Shown in pieces: positions 42,871 to 55,639 of a stretch of DNA of 64,000 nt (positions are counted from its first letter, which is position 1; each line of letters starts with the position of its first letter). Below the pieces are notes generated by a model, which was not told the origin of the DNA, ran no database searches, and saw only the letters and a program-made list of their open reading frames with translations. This stretch comes from Lycorma delicatula (lineage: Eukaryota; Arthropoda; Insecta; Hemiptera; Fulgoridae). The position numbers were made by a program, and so were the translations under genes. The DNA is taken from contig NC_134462.1 in assembly GCF_047948215.1 (NCBI RefSeq), positions 113,163,937 through 113,227,936 on the forward strand. Direction: 5' to 3'.

Positions 42871-45800
42871 ACTAAAGAATTAACTGAATTAAAACCTAAG
42901 GAAATAATTTTACAAATTAATAATCTATATTAATTTGTACATAAAAATATAATACATATAATATAGTACATAAAAAAATAATTGTCCCATATTAGTTGTT
43001 CCTACACCATTCATCCTAGTCGGATGAAACTTTGGTGAGTTGTTGCGCACGCCCGCGAAGGTTTCTGAATTAGTTTGGACCCGCTAGGTGTCCTGGGATT
43101 GAGGTATTTCGAATAATTTTATTTATAGACCGATTTGGCCCACATTCAGGATAAATGTTAGTTACGTGAAAAGAAATAGTTTTGCAAAAATTATACCCGC
43201 TAGATAGCGCCTGTGTCAAGATATTATCCTATACTAGATCACGTTTGTACATGTCTAAACACGTCTGAATCTGCACAACAGTAGCAACGCTACTCTTTGA
43301 GTTAGCTCATTTGGTTCCATCATATTTACAACGCTCTAGAAGTTTTTACTTGACAATGGAAAAATGGACGAAAAAACGTTTTAAAATATTTAAAAAAATT
43401 AAAATTACAAAAACTGTGAGTGATAAAGAAATTCCGAATACATATTTTAAAACAGGATAAAACTGCATTAGGACACCTATTTGTACTCTTGAAACAAAAA
43501 TCATGTTGATCAGTGTAATTTTTTAACTTTTTCTTTATTTAAAAAAATTATTTTAGAAGATTTTTTAAGTTAGTTATCAGCCGATTTTAGTTGTGCGTGT
43601 CGTTTTAACATCAGATGATTATCAAAACGTCTCAAAAAATGTTGGAAACCTCAGCTAGTTGGCTAACAACTTTAGTTTTCCTTTTTTATTAATTACTATA
43701 AATAGTTTTGCTTAAAGTTTTTACCGGCACCACTTTTAAAAGGATGAATTTATCAAGCACTATTTTGAACCATTTTTCATTCTTTAATTAAGCTTAGAAA
43801 ATATGTGCAACGCACTCTAAGTTTATATTTAACATTCTTAAATAACCCTCTTACAGTTTGTTTGCAACGGTGAGATCAGATATTGCGCAAAATGATAGTT
43901 ACTATGACTTTAATAAGCGCTCTAAAAATTAAAAAAATTTCCACTTCAACTGTATATTTAAATCCTGAATTTTTAACATTAAAGAATGTGAGTACATTTA
44001 ATTTTTTTAAATAATAAAATAATGTAGAAATAATAAAGTTAAATCCTTCAACCTTTTCTTACTTTTATTTTCATTAGTTTCTATATTTTTCAGCACTTGG
44101 GTCACCGTGTTCAAAAAAAATCGGATCATTTATCTTAAATATAAAGTAGATTAGGGTAACCCATTACAATCTCTGTATGAAATTATTTCTTAATAAAAAA
44201 TAAATAACTATTATTTAGTAAGGTAACTGCTTGTTATATTATTATTATAGGTAAATCAAGTCAACCCGGCCCTAAAAAAAATTGTTATAAACAAAATTTA
44301 ACTTCCTAAATTGGTTATATACTAGTAAAAATGAACAGTTACTAAATATACAATACGAACAACAAAAGCGGGTAGCATATATATTTATAGTTCGTCTACA
44401 CGGCGATCTCCTGATTACCACTAGGGGTATTACGAGAAAAGAAACTACGGTTCAAAGGGAAGAGAAATGGGATTACGTAGTAGGAAGAGGGTGGAAATGG
44501 ATTCAAAATGCAGATTAAAATAATGCAGAGGGTGGGATAAGGTGATGGGAGATATTAGAGGGTGTATATGTTAGGGTAGTTTTGGTTGTTTGTATGGTAG
44601 GGAGGGGTAGTTTTCTTCACCTGAGTCACGACATGTAAAAAGATATCTTTTCCCCTTCAGGCTTATGACGCCTTCAAAACAGTGAATATAATGCTACTTA
44701 TATTGAATATATAATAAATGATACATGGTTATTTAGTTATAACCTAAAAAAAAAAATCACATTGTCTTTTACTATAGACGCGCTTTGATTTTCATAAAAC
44801 TTTCGTTCGAATCAGTAACGAGAAACTAGATTAGATTGGTAATAGATTTACAATTTAAAAATCTGAGATTTTGTATTTATACATATATTTTACAAGTTTT
44901 AATTATAAGCAAGTAAATGAAAGCTATCCTAACAGTTTTTGAAATACAACAGCAAACGCAAAACCTCTTTTTTCAAGAAATCGTAGAACACAAAAAGTAA
45001 AAATCTGAAACCAGATATGTATTTCAACATTTGCACAACTCAAGTGACAATCTAATTTAGCATTGTAGTTTATAAAAACTTTGTTTAGATAAAACATTAT
45101 AAAAATGTTTGTTTAAATAAAATAAGATTTAACTTTTTTTTTTTTAAATCTGAAATATTCTACAACGCAACAGTAAAATTTAAATGTTGCTAGCATATAA
45201 ATATAGAATGGAAAAAGTCCTTAACAAATAAAGGAAAATATTAGGTCTGAGGTGCAAAGATAATAAAAATATTTGAGGTCAATGAAGAGCTTTAAAGGAA
45301 ATTTGAAAACATTACAAACAAACTCGATACGAAAAAAAAATTAACTTCTTTGTACATTTAAAAAGAATGACTGAAAAGCAACTGACCAAGAAGATAATAC
45401 TTAACTATTTTCCGAAATTTAACAGCAAACTTAATCAGTTTAGAGAAGTGTATAAAATAAAGTGTATAAGTGAATAAAATCTAAAAGAACTAAATGTAAA
45501 GGAATAGGAAATATATTATAGAGAATTGTTTGGAAAAAATATATAAAATATGTAGTGTTCAGGTAAACCAAGAACAAAAAGAGGAAAAAATAAAACAGAA
45601 GAACAAAAACATACTCAAAGTGAAAAAAAAAAAAATAGATAAAATATCAAAACCAAAAAACAAAATTCAAAGTGAAGTTGTTTAACGTAGTCCATAGAAA
45701 AACCAAAGTGAAAAAAAATCTGAAACTAACATTTATTTTAAACGACATATAATTATCGTTTAAAGATAAAAAGAATTTTAAAACTAAAACTACAAACTAT

Positions 45801-46435
45801 AGTACTCTGTTAGCAATTATGATGATTGCTTAACAACCAAAATGCGCGTCCAATTTTACAATTTGTAATCAATTCTGAAAAGCATTTCTCTTTGTAATTT
45901 TTTTTTAATTTGTATTCGATTTTTTTTTTTGTTTAAACCTTGAAGTCATTTTCTAGATTTGAATCAGTTTGCATTCCGCCAGAATGGCCATATTAATTTT
46001 TTTGATATTTGTAGGATAAATATATTTAAAAAATTTGGTTGACATAAATTTAAATATTAATTAAAATTATTTACCGTGAACTGGCCTCCACCTGATATAT
46101 ATAAATCATGTTTTTTAAAATGAATATTTTGAGTAGGAAAGTGATAAGGTGTTATTAATCACCAATTCTTTCTTTCATTATTTTTTTCGATTGATTTATT
46201 GGATATCGTATCGTTTTCCATATATCTATTGCAACTTTCTTAATTCGAGGTCAATAGCTACGTCCCTGGTTCGTGTAATGATTATACCTGTATTTTATTA
46301 AAAAAAAGTTCAAATAAGATAGTGGCAAACGAGAGTTATTGCTAAATATAGGTCTATTAATTTATCGATAATAATATATTCCAAAAGATGCTAAATGGCA
46401 GTTAACTTTGATCGCTTATATCTTCGGAAATGATT
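42870..46435. other. AT-rich spacer with two mixed-composition patches
   Basis: 43020-43330 is moderately GC-rich and sentence-like (ggatgaaactttggtgagtt; cgcacgcccgcgaaggtttc; ctaggtgtcctgggattgag), a style seen in arthropod dispersed repeats. It is followed by a short MEKWTKKRF frame of about 35 codons without known homology. 44380-44640 is a G-rich, non-coding patch. The rest, including the A-rich 45200-45730, holds nothing recognisable. Confidence 0.4.
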
Positions 46436-46922
46436 AAGGAATCGAAACTTTTTTCTTCCTTGTACGAAATAAAGGTAGTATCGTGATCGCGAAGAATCTC
46501 GGTTTTCAGATTTCAACGGAAATATCCATTTTGACCATCCCTGAATCCATTTTGACTAGTTTTGAAGTGACGTCTGTACGTACTATGTATGTAGAATAAC
46601 TCAAATATGACTAGCCGTAGGATGTTGAAATTTTTGATTTAGGACTGTTGTAACAACTAATTGTGCACCTCCCTTTTTGACTGCAATCGACTGGACCAAA
46701 AGTGTTCAAGAAAAGCTTAAATCCAAAAAACAAAATTGGATTTTGGACTTTTTCTTAACTGCAGTAGTAAGTCTTCTTTGAGAGATTTTCAACGATCATA
46801 AATGGTACTTATTTTCATTGGTTCCAGAGTTATAGCCAAATGAAACTTTAGTTAATAAAATATTTGGATCTTATAAGTGTATGGCATATCGGTTCGAACC
46901 AGAATTCATCTCCTTTTCTTTT
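46436..46922 (-). repeat. Unclassified dispersed repeat R, copy 2
   Basis: Inverted counterpart of 1238-1668. Shared phrases on this strand include accatccctgaatccatttt, tgacgtctgtacgtac, gccgtaggatgttgaaattt, gactgcaatcgactggacca, ggtacttattttcattggtt and accagaattcatctcctttt. This copy extends further at its left (atcgtgatcgcgaagaatct). Non-coding. Confidence 0.75.
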
Positions 46923-49559
46923 TTTTCTGTTTTTTTTTTTTTTTTAATTTAAATGTATTTATTTATTAATAATTATTAACCTCTGACTGTAAAAAAAAGT
47001 TTTACAATAATAACAGTTATTATAAAAGTTATTCAATAATAACAGTAAAAAAATTATTAAACAATTTCAGAAATTATTAATGAAATAAAATTTTATTTTC
47101 TTCTCATAAAAATAAAAACAATATGTGTATTTTGTCCACATGAATTGCAAAATTATTGTCAGACCGATTTTGTTGAAATTTAGCGTGTTGCTTAATCATA
47201 TCAAAAAGTTGATTGAGGCAAAATCAGAACGTCCTACGTATAAGTAGTACTCGAAAAAATTCCCAAAAAATGTGGGATTTTTTCATTTTTTTAGTTATTG
47301 CTATTTTTGCATCCATAATAACGTATTTTTTGATTTTCAACCGATGATATTGTGATTAAAATTTAGTAACATTTTTTTTTTCTCTCTTGATCGTTTCTCT
47401 AAAATGAACAGTTATCTAGGAAAATAGGAGGAAAAACACGGATATTTTTGCAATTTTTTTACATTTTGTTTAATAAAAATTTAAGCACACCTCTTTTTCA
47501 ACTGGCGCGTAACGAAATAATCATTTCTGATGATATTCCAGAGGCATTAAAGCAAAAATTAGCGATCATGAAAAAAAGGCTTATCCAAAACAGATATCGC
47601 GTTGACTATTATGGTTATAAATTTTTTTAAATATTTATTGGATTAATATAACTTTGTCCTGCATTATGTGTAATGCCTACAAAAAACATAAAAATGCGTG
47701 ATAATGGGACACCGTACGTAATATTTGTGGAACAATATCTATGTATATTTCTTGCTCATGACTTCACTCACCTGGATTTGTTTAGAATAAGTGTTTTTAC
47801 GGTAAACACTCATACAATTGTTCTTTTATGTGAGTAGAAAACATTATAAAAAATCTATTTGAATACTATATTAGCGATTGTAAGAAGTATATTCGTGGAA
47901 TAAACACCGACTTTCATTGGTCACAACCGGTTACACTGGACGACAGGAAACGTCTTGAAGAATATAATCATTACACTGATTGACAAGATTTTTATAACAT
48001 TACTGATAACGCTCTTTTTGCGTTTCATTTTACTAGTTAATAAAATATCTATTCACAGAAATGTCCTGCCATGTCCCATTTCCGAGAACACCTGTTAACC
48101 TGTTTTGAATTACCTGGAATTGTTTATATCTGGCTTTAATGGGCATTCTCATCGTATTCTACGATCCTTTTAAGATTCTGTTATGTTTCTTTAAAGGTTA
48201 ATTTGATTCTATTTTGCGTACAGTCAAGTCCCTTTTAGTGATTTTGTTATATTTTTTATAAAATAAATGTTAAGCTCTAGTCATTGATGTTACAAAAATC
48301 CAACAGATAAGTTTTGCTATTGTGCATATGAAAGATTTACTTTAACTAGATCAATATCAGGAAGTCAAAAAAGCTTTTTTTTTGTATAAGTTAACATAAA
48401 TAAAAACAAAATATTGATACAATTTAATTAATAACCTAAAACACCAATTATAAAATACAAACAAGAACAAGAAAAGTTGCAATGCCCATTTAAGTGAAAA
48501 CTTGTGTGTGGGCTAATTCCTGTATACAAAATTAAAAAAAAAAAACAGTAAAAGTGAATGACCATAAATAAATAAACCATATGACAAACATATTATTCAA
48601 ACATGAATCAAATACGAACTATAATTATGTAACTAAGAAATAATGAATAATCAAGAACAAGATATATAAATCATATAATATATAAAATAATGCATAAAAA
48701 AATGTATAAGTAATGTGATGTTAAGTAATAAAGTAATTAAAAATTGCAAATCAACTTAAATAATCTAATACATTTAAGACGATATTTAAGAAACCATGCA
48801 ATAAAAAAAAAAAAAAACGTTAGGAAGTATCAATTAACTTCCAAATATTTTTGTTTATGAGTTGAGAACAAAAATTTCTCCCGTTTTCCTCTCCAAGCCA
48901 CAATTTCAAACATTTCTTGAAGACATAATATTTAGAACAAGATTTTAGAAAGGCAGGAAGAACTTCGATAAATTTCCCGAAGATATAGTCAGCATGTCGC
49001 TGATCAATTCTATTGTGCCGGAAAATTGATCTAATACTATTTCTAAGGTCATATGATTAGTTATTTTTAAATAAGTATGAAATCGAGGATTCTTTTTGTA
49101 AAAGAAAGTTAAAATATTATAAATAAACAACTGTCTACAGCTTACCTTTTATATTTTAAGTGCCAAATTGGAGATCAAGATAAATTTTTTGGCCTTCATG
49201 TTTGCAATCTAAATTTTCACTTAAATCTAGTGCAGTAGATGCACGGGAAGAAAAATTCTATGCCGCTTTCCTTTCCTATGATGTAGAACGAATCTTCTGA
49301 CAATTTAAGCGATTGCTACTGCTACATTATTAAAACAGAGAGGTATTCAAAAAAGCAAAGGAGCAAAACTGAATATCCAAATTTGCCTCAGTACTAAGAA
49401 ATTATTAAACATTAGCAAGGAAATTTCTTCACAGCCAGGAGTTATGGGTGCCGATTGAGCCTTTAAAGTTGGACAACGCCATGCTTCCTGATGATTCTTA
49501 CTCTTCATCAAGATTTGTTTCATAACTTCCTGAGATCACTAGTAGTGACTACGTTTTTA
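46923..49559. other. AT-rich spacer with weak coding-like scraps
   Basis: 47448-47630 is a 60-codon frame whose end (ISDDIPEALKQKLAIMKKRL) has the flavour of a retrotransposon ORF1 C-terminal region, but the match is too weak to call. 47140-47300 is another sentence-like repeat (cagaccgattttgttgaaat). 49190-49560 is probably upstream sequence of the decayed gene that follows. Nothing else is supported. Confidence 0.35.
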
Positions 49560-50690
49560 CCGACCACCAGCGAGCCTTGTTTAATAACTCAAAACGAATT
49601 AAATGATTTGTTACATGACCTGAGTTTGTCAAAACAAAAAGCTGAAATTCTTGGCTCCAGACAGACATCAACAGTGGAACCTGTCAGATAAAAACACAAA
49701 GTGTTTCGCTTGACCGAAAACGGAATATATCATTATCAAGTTTTTATGAAATGGAAGGATAGCTATGAGTCTGTTATGTTATTAATTGTTTAATGAATGA
49801 ACTTAATATGGAACATATTCCTTCCGAGTTGCATATTTTCATAAATTCATCTAAATACTGCTTCAAAAGCAGTTTTGCTTCCTAATGGATACAAAAAAAT
49901 TCCTTTAGCTCAATCATTGACAATGAAAGGAAACTTAGCTACCACATACTAAATGAAGTTAAATACGAACAGTATCAGTGGAAATTTGTAGATATTGGAA
50001 AAAGATAGGTATAACGCTAGAGCTTTAACGGGGTTTTATAAAGTATTGTTGGTTTTTATGCCTGTATGACAGTCGGGCAACATAAGAACATTTTCAAACT
50101 CATAGAAATTCTTTTAACCAGTTTCTTTAAATATAAAATATGTTCCCTTCGTTGATCCAAAAAAAGAATGCTTCTCCCGCCTCTCCATATTAAGTTTGGA
50201 CTAATGAAAAACTTTGCTAAAGTTATGAACAAAGTAGGTAATGGTCTGAAGTATTTAAAGAAGAACTATTTTCCCAGTTAAGTGATGCAAAATTAAAAGA
50301 AATCATGTTTATTGGATCTCAAATAAAAAAGCTTTTAAGCGATCCACTTTTAAAAGAAAAATTAAATGACAAAGAATTGGCAGCTTGAAATTGTTTTGTA
50401 AGTGTTGAAAAGAGATTTATGGGTGGTAAGAAAGATAAAAACTATAAAATCCTTATAGATGAACTTTTAAAAGAATATGAATTTCTAAAATGTCCATGTC
50501 CTTAAAAATGTATTTTTTGCGGAAAATTTGGGTGTAGGACGTGACGAACAAAAAGAGAGATTTCACCAGGCCATAAGAACAATGGAAACACGATATCCGG
50601 GACGCTGGAACCCATCTATGAGGAGCGACAACTACTGGTTTTTAAAAAGAGAAGATTTTACTGAACACAAGAGAAAAAAGTGAAATATTT
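49560..50690 (+). pseudogene. Decayed multi-copy arthropod gene of unknown function
   Basis: Across three frames the sequence gives the ordered blocks of a protein repeatedly found, often in many copies, in arthropod genomes. These are EPCLITQNELNDLLHDLSLS and KQKAEILGSR (about 49568-49665), MNELNMEHIPSELHIFINSS (about 49797), NEVKYEQYQWKFVDI, LLPPLHIKFGLMKNFAKVMN (about 50172), then ERFHQAIRTMETRYPGRWNP (about 50560-50620) and FLKREDFTEHKRKK with a stop near 50683. The usual form of the last block is GERFHQDI...RYQGRW...DYCWxLKRD. Stops and frameshifts are frequent. The family's molecular function is not known to me; the copy number suggests a transposon origin. Confidence 0.75.
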
Positions 50691-50844
50691 CGTCACTATA
50701 CAGTACCTTCATGTACCATTTTATATTTTTTATTAGACATGGTCCTTAATAAAACATATTTGATTAGATTTAACATGATTTAGATGTAAATATATATTTT
50801 TTATTCAGTATACATAAATTGAAAGTATATCTCGCCTACTGTTT

Positions 50845-51187
50845 CTGACGTGAAACGTCTTTACCATCACACCGAAACAAACGGGTACCGTTTGTCTATA
50901 TCGTCCTGCCTTAATTACTCTCTAACTATTAATCATAAATGCGGTGTCATTTTGTAACTTACATGATCAGCTCGCCGATACGACTTTTGAGTTTGCGTCA
51001 CTGGCGAGCGGGTTGGCGGGAAAGGGACATAACGCAGATCGGCCAAAACTGGGGCTCTCGCTCATTTCCGTTCACTGTAGCTCACGACTTAGACGTGATA
51101 GCGGGATAATTCGTGTGTTTATGTTTAGAGTTTGTCGAGATAGATAGACTTAAGTAATAATAAGTGTATTTTTGGACAATATTTTAT
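50845..51187. repeat. Long inverted repeat, right arm
   Basis: Inverted partner of 40562-40925: gtgaaacgtcttt at the inner end, ctatatcgtcctgccttaat, cagatcggccaaaactgg, tgtagctcacgacttaga and taagtaataataagtgtatt at the outer end, finishing ggacaatatttt. A 67-codon frame inside is chance. It begins about 150 bp after the stop of the decayed gene. Confidence 0.85.
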
Positions 51188-51193
51188 TGTATG

Positions 51194-51217
51194 AATACGC
51201 GCGCGCGTGCGCGTATT
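51194..51217. repeat. GC-rich near-palindrome with Z-DNA-like CG run
   Basis: aatacgcgcgcgcgtgcgcgtatt is almost self-complementary over 24 bp and alternates purine/pyrimidine. It lies 7 bp outside the right long inverted repeat, mirroring the hairpin just outside the left arm. Confidence 0.75.
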
Positions 51218-51287
51218 ACACAATTTTAAGTGATCTATATAAATATATATATAAAATGATCTGTATAAACAAAAACATAAACTTTTT

Positions 51288-51288
<1 letters not shown>

Positions 51289-51329
<41 letters not shown>

Positions 51330-51353
51330 CATATATATATATATATATATACA
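51289..51353. repeat. GT then TA microsatellite
   Basis: A GT tract of about 38 bp (51289-51326), then tatacatatatat (51327-51353). All overlapping frames are artefacts. Confidence 0.95.
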
Positions 51354-51614
51354 TATATGCATACGAGTATATGTATAAACAAAAATAAAATACCTCTGAC
51401 CTTCTGTTTTTATCAACATTATTGTACAGTATTATAGATAAAATAACATCTAATTTTGCTGTGGTGTTTTTGTTAAACTGTATAGCACTATTTTTTGCTG
51501 AATTAATGGTTAGAAAGTACAGTAAATTGGTTGACGAATGACAAAGGTTTTTATGTTTAATTACGTCATTTGTGAGCACGCGCTTCATTACATACAAATA
51601 ATATATTAGTATAT

Positions 51615-51779
<165 letters not shown>

Positions 51780-51789
51780 TATATATGTA

Positions 51790-52695
51790 TATATATCACA
51801 TTATAATTAAAGTATGTTGTATATCAACATTAACTATTAACATCAGAAAATTTCAACATTTCAAGATTAATATAGTATTATATTGTAGAGCTGATAATCC
51901 CGTATCCAATTTCCGTTTAATAAATTATTTTTTTTCATTATCATATAAAATGATACACCGTAATGCATATTTAAAATTCGATTCCATGCAAATTTTAAAT
52001 ATAACATCTTTGTACTCAACACTATAAAAAATATTAAATGAAAAACAACGCAAAAGAGAAAAAAAGATTTCCTGGATATTAATAGTAAACAATTTATTAC
52101 AAAAATAAAACTAATTTCAATTTCATATACACATTTTTAAATTATTACATTCCTTCCATTTATTATTGGCATAACAATTGTTATTATTACTAATAATAAT
52201 TTTAATTTTTTGTTTTTAATTGAAACAAATTGTGATTAGATATAAAGGGAAGATCTATTTTGAATTTGCTATTTCATTATTTTTTAATCATTTTTCATAA
52301 TTACTTGTAGATTAAAACATTGTTAAAAGTTTAGTCTACAAAACAAAATTAGCAATATAAAAAGTTATGATCGATTTTAAGTAGCCAATTTAAATGCACA
52401 ACTGTAAAAAAAAAATTGCTGGAAAATATTTATTTCAATTTTTTCTTCCAAGTGAAAAATTATTGTAAAAAAAGTAAACAGAAAACATTTTCTAAAGAAA
52501 TAGGCTTATTTGCTATTTTATCCTGACTTTCGGATAATTTGAGATGTGATTAAAGATGGTAGAAAAAGTAAACGGGTAAAATTTTGAAGACTACCAACAA
52601 TTTTGAATACGATCAATAATTATTTTAAGAATAGAAATACATTACATACTCCTTGAAGTTCACTAAGAAGTTCACCGGTCTTTTTCTAAAATGAG
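51790..52695. other. AT-rich spacer, nothing recognised
   Basis: Only chance frames. Confidence 0.5.
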
Positions 52696-52699
52696 TCAA

Positions 52700-53133
52700 T
52701 GTAGTTAATTTATTGCACTGTGCCCTTATTGCAATTGTTGCCACAGAGGAAGAATTTAACCTAACTGACTCCTGGAGTCAAGAATGGACCCCAAAGCAGA
52801 ATAACCAAATCCCATGTATCACTCAAAAACCGCCGGGATTTGACTTGCCACGTAAGTCATGGTCAACGCTAAACAGAATAACTCAGCATCGTAGGTGCGC
52901 CTATTTCCTGTATAAATGGGGTAAAACACCGACGCCCCTTTGCGAGTGTGGTGAAAATCAAACTGTTAAACTCATCACAGAAGTTTGCCCTAGGACAGCT
53001 TATGAAGGGAATCCTGAAGATTTTCTGATGGCGACTCCAGAATCAATAACTTATATTAATTTGTTAGATTATTTGTATAATTTTTGACTGTAATTGGTGT
53101 TGTGTCTTGGTGCCATACGCAAAATAAATAAAT
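52700..53133 (+). pseudogene. LINE ORF2 C-terminus and 3' end
   Basis: A 124-codon frame (52713-53087) is open to its stop. From about 52840 it reads PPGFDLPRKSWSTLNRI, then RCAYFLYKWG, then LCECGENQTVKLITEVCPRT (a Cys-rich C-terminal motif CxC...C), AYEGNPEDFLMATPESI and NLLDYLYNF. This is the C-terminal end of a common insect non-LTR retrotransposon ORF2, in Jockey/R1-like style. About 45 bp of 3' untranslated sequence (gtgtcttggtgccatacgca) lead to an aaataaataaat tail, a typical LINE 3' end. The reverse transcriptase is missing, so the copy is 5'-truncated. No target duplication was found. Confidence 0.85.
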
Positions 53134-53623
53134 CCATTGTTCCTTAAAAGTAAAGGATACATTGATTTACTGTTTTACACCGCTTCTTCTAGTTTTTCAT
53201 AGAACTATTTAACGCGGCTGTGTTACAAGAATCAATTAATATTCTTTTATTTGAAAGTTACGATATAAACTGCACGGTCAGTCTCTTACGTGAGCAGAAT
53301 AAAGATATCTTTTGTAGGAATGAATATTACTTGTAGTTAAAAGAACTTAATGTGTAAAAATGCAGTACTGTATTTTAGTTCAGTGGCGACTCGCGTGTAG
53401 GCACTGTGAAACTGCAGCACCCCCTATTTTCACTTTAAATTATCGATAACAATTAATATAATGTGTACTTTTTTTCTTTAATTCTTTCTTTGCACTTATA
53501 CAATATATAATCAATCCTTCAGCTTATTGTCAGTAGCCATCCCCCATTTTATGAAAAAGATACAAAAATCTTTTTATGCAACAGTGCGCTTCAAAGTTCC
53601 AGCGGCGTGGTGTTTAGCTGTTG

Positions 53624-53635
53624 TACGCATGCGCA
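53624..53635. promoter_or_regulatory. NRF1-like palindrome in hAT copy 2
   Basis: tacgcatgcgca, one change from the perfect palindrome in copy 1, at the same place in the leader. Confidence 0.35.
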
Positions 53636-53834
53636 CATAGGAAGCTGCACGCGAGGCTGCGTGGGAGAGAGAGCACTGTCGCTCCTGCAGTACCGACCTC
53701 GGCGTACAGGTGGAAGATAGTTTTTATTTTAATCCGCGTGTATATAGAACGTTCCTTGTTCGTTTTCTTTCCTAGTTTAGTCGGTGGAAGGAATATGAAC
53801 GCGGTTTAATTGTGCTTTCAGTAATGATCAAAAA

Positions 53835-53903
53835 ATGGCGGAAACCAAGGGCTCTTTGATCGCCAAATCTGTCCAAAAACATGCTAGAAGGGCGAAAGCG
53901 AAT
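53835..53903 (+). other. Exon-like leader frame in hAT copy 2
   Basis: The ATG and 23 codons (MAETKGSLIAKSVQKHARRA...) run to gtaatt at 53904, same phase and position as in copy 1. The first codons and the SLIAKS core are kept. Confidence 0.45.
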
Positions 53904-54290
53904 GTAATTATTTAAAACGAACTATGTATTTGTTTCTGTATATATAGAAATTTAAATTAAGCACCGTTGGGCTATAGTAGTTTTAAGCGGACATTTTATT
54001 AAGTTATTATTTAATAATACCAAAAAAATGTTATCTGTATTGATATTTTATTATTTATTCGGTTAAAAAGAATACAGTTTTCAAGCAGGATATGCTTAAA
54101 AATCGTGTACATATTCTTAAATGTGATAAAATGTAGAATTCGATTATTATCCTGCTATTCTATTTGATTTCAATTTTCGTTTCTTTTATTTTACAGAAAA
54201 CTTTAATCTTGACCTTCAAAAGGCTTAGAAAAACATTTTCTGGAGCAGCATCCACACTAATTTTAGCTACAAGCTACCACTGTTTTAGCT

Positions 54291-55544
54291 TAATAAAGAT
54301 GAAATCAATTTCAAATCTTTCCCTAACAAATCTTTTATATTATACCTATGAATAGTCATGACTTCTTTAAAAGAGAGACTTGTTACCAATATTAGGTCAA
54401 CAGTCAATAAGGTATTTAAGAACTCTTACATATATAAAAGCATTGATGAAGTTGAAAGGAGCGATTTAAAATTTAAATAGACATTAATAAGTAACATTTT
54501 ATAAGTGTCTTTTAAGAAATATCTTCTTATTTAAAATATGGAAAAATTATAAAATTCACTGTGGATTAATTTATTAAACCGGCAAAAGTTTTAATAATTA
54601 CCATGCAATCTAAAAACCGCTAATAACCACAGCACTAATACATGCAAACACAGTAAAACCCCCTCCCCACGTGATAATATTTTTGACTATTTAAAAAATG
54701 ATTACGTAAAATTAATTAGTTTAATCTCTACAATCTAATAAATATTAAAAACTAATTAACTCCTACACCTATAACGCCTCGCTTAGAAAAAAGCCAATAG
54801 TTTGGTAAAATACCACAGGATTTATTTCTACGATTGACTGTACGTTTCCGTATGTCTGAAAAAGAAATTCTCCGTCCGTATCCGTAAGAACTTTCACTTA
54901 ATAAAGGAATACTACGTAGTTGCGTCCCTTTATGGCTACTCCTTATTCTAATTTCAACTACATCCATTCGAGAAATGAGTGTAGTCTTAACTTATTTAAA
55001 ATGCTCAGATAACGAGCAGAATGGGGATGGATTGCTAAACCGGAGACTGGCTTCTTGCTACGTACATCGCGTATATATTGGTGTACTATCTCTTCCGTTG
55101 TACTATTAGCAGTGCCAACGTAACTTCCAATATCCTAGAGAAAACAACTGGGCTTTTATGTGTTTACGCCTTCTAAACTTTGATAAACAATTTGACAATT
55201 AAAACCCTAACAAGGAATGATGGTCTGAAAAGAAGATTCAAGATCCATCACGGTTATTAAAGTACGAATACTTCAACCTAATCTCCAAATATTAATCTCC
55301 TTCTCGTACGACAGCAGCTGTATTTTCTCTAGCTCTTTACGGAATAGGTAAGATTTTTAAAATTTTACAAACTTAAAAATATTTACTACAAAAAATGATA
55401 TGTTAAATGTCGATAAGTTTAAAAAGCTGAAAGTTTTAACTTAATGATATTCACATGTTTAGAGATCACTTTTTTATATTTAAAATATTTTCCATTATTA
55501 ATTGTGTTTTTATGAATTAAAAAATCACTACGTGTAAGATAAAC
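54291..55544. other. Spacer with mixed-composition DNA, nothing assigned
   Basis: The segment 54770-55150 is less AT-rich than its flanks and holds a 71-codon minus frame without a recognised domain. The phrase gagtgtagtcttaact and its neighbours do not match the SINE families. No element ends found. Confidence 0.4.
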
Positions 55545-55637
55545 CTTTACAAGGACTCGAATTTTACAACTCTAGACTACGAAAATCGCTGATTTATGAT
55601 GACGAGATTAACCACTAGACCAACCCCGGCGGGTTAC
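55545..55637 (-). mobile_element. SINE family A, head fragment
   Basis: Only the tRNA-derived head in complement is present: aaggactcgaattttacaac (B-box side), atcgctgatttatgatgacg, and gattaaccactagaccaacc with the ggcgggtt end. The central block and tail are missing. Confidence 0.75.
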
Positions 55638-55639
55638 AT

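Larger units (their letters stand above)
40562..51187 (+). mobile_element. Candidate large TIR-bounded composite element (about 10.6 kb)
   Basis: About 350-bp inverted repeats lie at both ends. Immediately inside the right arm is a decayed ORF of a multi-copy arthropod gene (49560-50690), the sort of arrangement expected for a DNA transposon with its gene near one terminus. The interior also carries a Penelope-like fragment (41852-42808), a dispersed repeat (46436-46922) and long AT-rich stretches. Much of the length may be later insertions. I see no convincing target duplication. The alternative is two unrelated solo ends that happen to face each other. Confidence 0.4.
53381..54282 (+). mobile_element. 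Non-autonomous hAT-like element, copy 2, with 8-bp TSD
   Basis: 902 bp, from cagtggcgactcg to agctaccactg, colinear with 8077-8918 throughout. The flanking 8-mers are ttttagtt (53373-53380) and ttttagct (54283-54290), a 7/8 match, supporting hAT-type insertion and the boundaries. It has a short insertion after the splice donor (a tgtttctgtatatatag-like run) relative to copy 1. No transposase. Small frames inside (for example 53621-53809) come from the CpG-rich leader. Confidence 0.88.

Noticed and set aside
47448..47630. Retrotransposon ORF1 C-terminal fragment
   Set aside because: The flavour of the residues is suggestive, but the similarity is too weak to support a call.
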